This document shows positions 62,370 to 64,000 of a DNA stretch of 64,000 nucleotides, one piece after another. The notes under the pieces are model-generated. The model did not search any database. It saw only the letters and a program-made list of their open reading frames with translations, and was not told the DNA's origin. Made by a program: the position numbers and the translations under genes. Source of the stretch: Gammaproteobacteria bacterium (lineage in GTDB: Bacteria; Pseudomonadota; Gammaproteobacteria; Burkholderiales; Nitrosomonadaceae). How positions within the stretch are numbered: position 1 is the first letter of the stretch; every line of letters begins with the position of its first letter. The stretch covers positions 682,001 to 746,000 of the forward strand of contig CP054179.1 in NCBI GenBank assembly GCA_015709615.1, written 5' to 3'.

Positions 62370-62404
62370 AAATACTGCAGGAGAAAATTCCTGCAGTATT
62401 TTCA
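62370..62404 (+). terminator. Strong terminator after the acidic-protein gene
   Basis: AAATACTGCAGGA (62370-62382) and TCCTGCAGTATTT (62389-62401) form a 13-base-pair stem with a six-base loop, followed by TTC. It separates the acidic-protein gene from SulP, which therefore needs its own promoter in the 180 bases that follow. Confidence 0.85.
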
Positions 62405-62584
62405 CTTATACCCCAATTAGATGAAAATGATTGCTGCCTGACAGCATTCCCGGTCAATCAAACATTTATCATCCAAACACTGATAGAACACCTCGGCATA
62501 TCGTACTGATACTGGCATATCGATTGGCAGAAGCCGATACGAGACTATAATTCCAAGATTAATTATTATCCGATCTAATAATAC

Positions 62585-63853
62585 ATGCACAATTCCGCAG
62601 CTTTTCAAGCAAAATTTCTCACACGTGATCTGCAAGCCGGGGTAATTACCGGCGCAATGGCGATTCCATTGTCCGCCGGAATTGCGCTGATGTCCGAATA
62701 TCCGATCAAGGTTGCGTTGGCCACGGTAGCTTGCGCTTGTTTCATCGGTTGGATCAATGCCTGGTTCCGGCCAGGAAATTACATCGGCGCCCCCGGAGTT
62801 GCCGCAGGACTTGCACCTGTACTTGCCCTGGGTGTGGCAAACTTCGGCATGGAGAACATGGCGTTTGTCATTTTTCTAACCGCCTTTATGCAAGCCGTCG
62901 TCTGGAAATTCGATCTGCAGAAATACATATTATTGGCTGTTCCCGAATATTTGGTCGAAGGATTGCTGGCGGGCGTCGGTCTGAAAATCGTCCTCAATTT
63001 TCTCACCATGACGTACGAAATTCCGGAAAGCATGGTAACAGAAGCATTTTGGAACGGCGCCCGGATTCAGATGGCTCTGCTCTCACTCGCAGGGCTTGCC
63101 GCCTTCCTGTACTTATTCGCAAAATTCCAGACCACGCAACCCGCAATTCCCTATTTCTTTCTGATGATTGCCGGCATATTGCTGGCGCAATTCGTTACGA
63201 TGCCGATGCTGCATGTCGAGGATGTGCCGATCGTGCTATCGCTGCCATTACCGCACTTTGATCACCCGTTAACTTGGTTATACGTATTTGGCTTTGCCGC
63301 CATGCTGGCTATTATTGATGTCATTGAGCAAGTCATGAGCAATGCGGCCATCCAGAAAATCGACCCGTTGCAACGTAAGTGCAATACCAATAACAGTTTG
63401 TTGGCAATCTGGATCGCCAATATGGCATCCAGCCTATTTGGCGGCATGACCAATCTGGATGGTCTGGCCAAAAGCACCACCAATAAACTCGCCGGGGCTT
63501 ATACTAAATTCTCGGTGCTGGTGATCGGACTGGTTGTTCTGTTCTTTGTATTTAATACCCAATATCTTGAATATATACCTAAATTTTCCTTGGCGGTCAT
63601 TATGATGTTCACTGGCTGGAAAATGATCTTGGGATTATTACATGTCGCGCACCGGGGACAATATCCGCTGTTATTGGCGGTCATCTGCGCGCTATTGGTT
63701 TACCGGCTCGGTATTTTTGAGGGCCTGCTGCTGGCCTTGTTACTGCATAGCATGATTCATCTGGCCGTGCTGCACCGGGCTCATGACACCAGAATCAAAG
63801 AAGTCATCAAAAAATACCTTGAGCGCTTCACCGATAAAGGCGGCGTGAACTAG
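62585..63853 (+). CDS. SulP family anion transporter without STAS domain
   Basis: The 422-residue product starts with the SulP core (FLTRDLQAGVITGAMAIPLS, then AGIALMSEYPIKVALATVAC) and has about 12-14 helices, ending in a short basic tail (DTRIKEVIKKYLERFTDKGG) where most SulP proteins have a STAS domain. SulP members include low-affinity bicarbonate transporters such as BicA and transporters in other chemolithoautotrophs. Its position just past a DAB-type operon with a carbonic anhydrase favours bicarbonate rather than sulfate, but this is inference. Confidence 0.85.
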   Translation: MHNSAAFQAKFLTRDLQAGVITGAMAIPLSAGIALMSEYPIKVALATVACACFIGWINAWFRPGNYIGAPGVAAGLAPVLALGVANFGMENMAFVIFLTAFMQAVVWKFDLQKYILLAVPEYLVEGLLAGVGLKIVLNFLTMTYEIPESMVTEAFWNGARIQMALLSLAGLAAFLYLFAKFQTTQPAIPYFFLMIAGILLAQFVTMPMLHVEDVPIVLSLPLPHFDHPLTWLYVFGFAAMLAIIDVIEQVMSNAAIQKIDPLQRKCNTNNSLLAIWIANMASSLFGGMTNLDGLAKSTTNKLAGAYTKFSVLVIGLVVLFFVFNTQYLEYIPKFSLAVIMMFTGWKMILGLLHVAHRGQYPLLLAVICALLVYRLGIFEGLLLALLLHSMIHLAVLHRAHDTRIKEVIKKYLERFTDKGGVN

Positions 63854-63861
63854 AGATTATC

Positions 63862-64000
63862 GTTATTCGGATTGATTATAGATAGGTAATTTAAGAATGG
63901 CTTCCGCATTGCTGCTGGAAAAAACCTTTTCAGCCGCTTGCCGCCACGGCAACCAAATAGAGCTCAGATGCTCTCTGGCGGCAATTCTGATAGGGACTTT
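63862..64000 (-). CDS. C-terminal fragment of an unidentified protein
   Basis: The minus-strand frame ending at a TAA (63862-63864) is open to the window edge and reads IAAREHLSSIWLPWRQAAEK then VFSSSNAEAILKLPIYNQSE. The composition is protein-like and it converges with SulP. I cannot identify the family from 46 residues. Confidence 0.5.

Noticed and set aside
1..64000. tRNA or rRNA genes, prophage, complete insertion sequence
   Set aside because: I looked for typical tRNA arms, rRNA strings, integrase or transposase motifs and found none; only the repeat fragments listed.

Overview
The window reads as a chromosomal segment of a betaproteobacterial chemolithoautotroph. A Nitrosomonas-like ammonia oxidiser is my best inference. 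It rests on a large dissolved-inorganic-carbon uptake locus, four PEP-CTERM proteins, a fold-III ornithine decarboxylase and overall protein similarity recalled from that group. No amo, hao, rubisco, rRNA or tRNA gene lies in the window, so the assignment is not proven. Most of the sequence is housekeeping, with accessory patches at about 8.5-22, 42-47 and 50-64 kb.

Layout. 0-2.3 kb: mla phospholipid-transport genes (mlaF-E-D-C, minus strand; mlaC cut by the window edge). 2.6-8.5 kb: a secreted nuclease-like protein; succinate dehydrogenase sdhC-D-A without sdhB; a DoxX protein and a pirin, divergent from a LysR regulator. 8.5-16.6 kb: a 2,444-residue RTX protein with an N-terminal lipase-like domain, preceded by a small membrane-anchored protein that may be its partner. 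16.8-22 kb: two PEP-CTERM proteins (one built of HAF repeats), a DUF3617 protein, a SemiSWEET-like transporter surrounded by palindromic repeats, and an FRG-domain gene broken by one frameshift. 22-28.4 kb: metG with two small partners, apbC/mrp, dcd and a TIGR03790-type protein. 28.6-35 kb: ornithine decarboxylase behind a 21-codon putative leader ORF, folA-thyA, an M17 aminopeptidase, an MltD-like transglycosylase and queF. 35-42 kb: smc, zipA, a double CDGSH protein, a zapB-like/zapA pair, 6S RNA and a HAD hydrolase. 42-50.5 kb: small lipoprotein and hypothetical genes, two PEP-CTERM genes flanking a LuxR-type regulator, an NhaC antiporter, an RlmD-like rRNA methyltransferase and a 151-bp MITE-like element.

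51-64 kb is the most interesting part. A tight plus-strand operon encodes a NuoM-like subunit, a 1,090-residue DabA (DUF2309) with its zinc-site residues, a NuoL-like subunit and two further NuoM-like subunits. It is followed 22 bases later by a protein with a beta-carbonic-anhydrase-type signature (Cys-x-Asp-x-Arg, then Arg-Asn, then His-x2-Cys). A SulP transporter without a STAS domain comes about 0.85 kb after that. Together they look like an expanded DAB-type CO2/bicarbonate accumulation system. The presumed division of labour is: ion-translocating membrane subunits energise DabA, the carbonic-anhydrase-like protein interconverts CO2 and bicarbonate, and SulP imports bicarbonate.

Mobile or repetitive traces are small: a degenerate about 120-135-bp repeat present twice (18.3 and 46.7 kb), a TTGGGCT/AGCCCAA palindrome family around 20.5-21 kb, and the MITE-like element at 50.0 kb. 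I saw no complete insertion sequence, prophage or CRISPR array.
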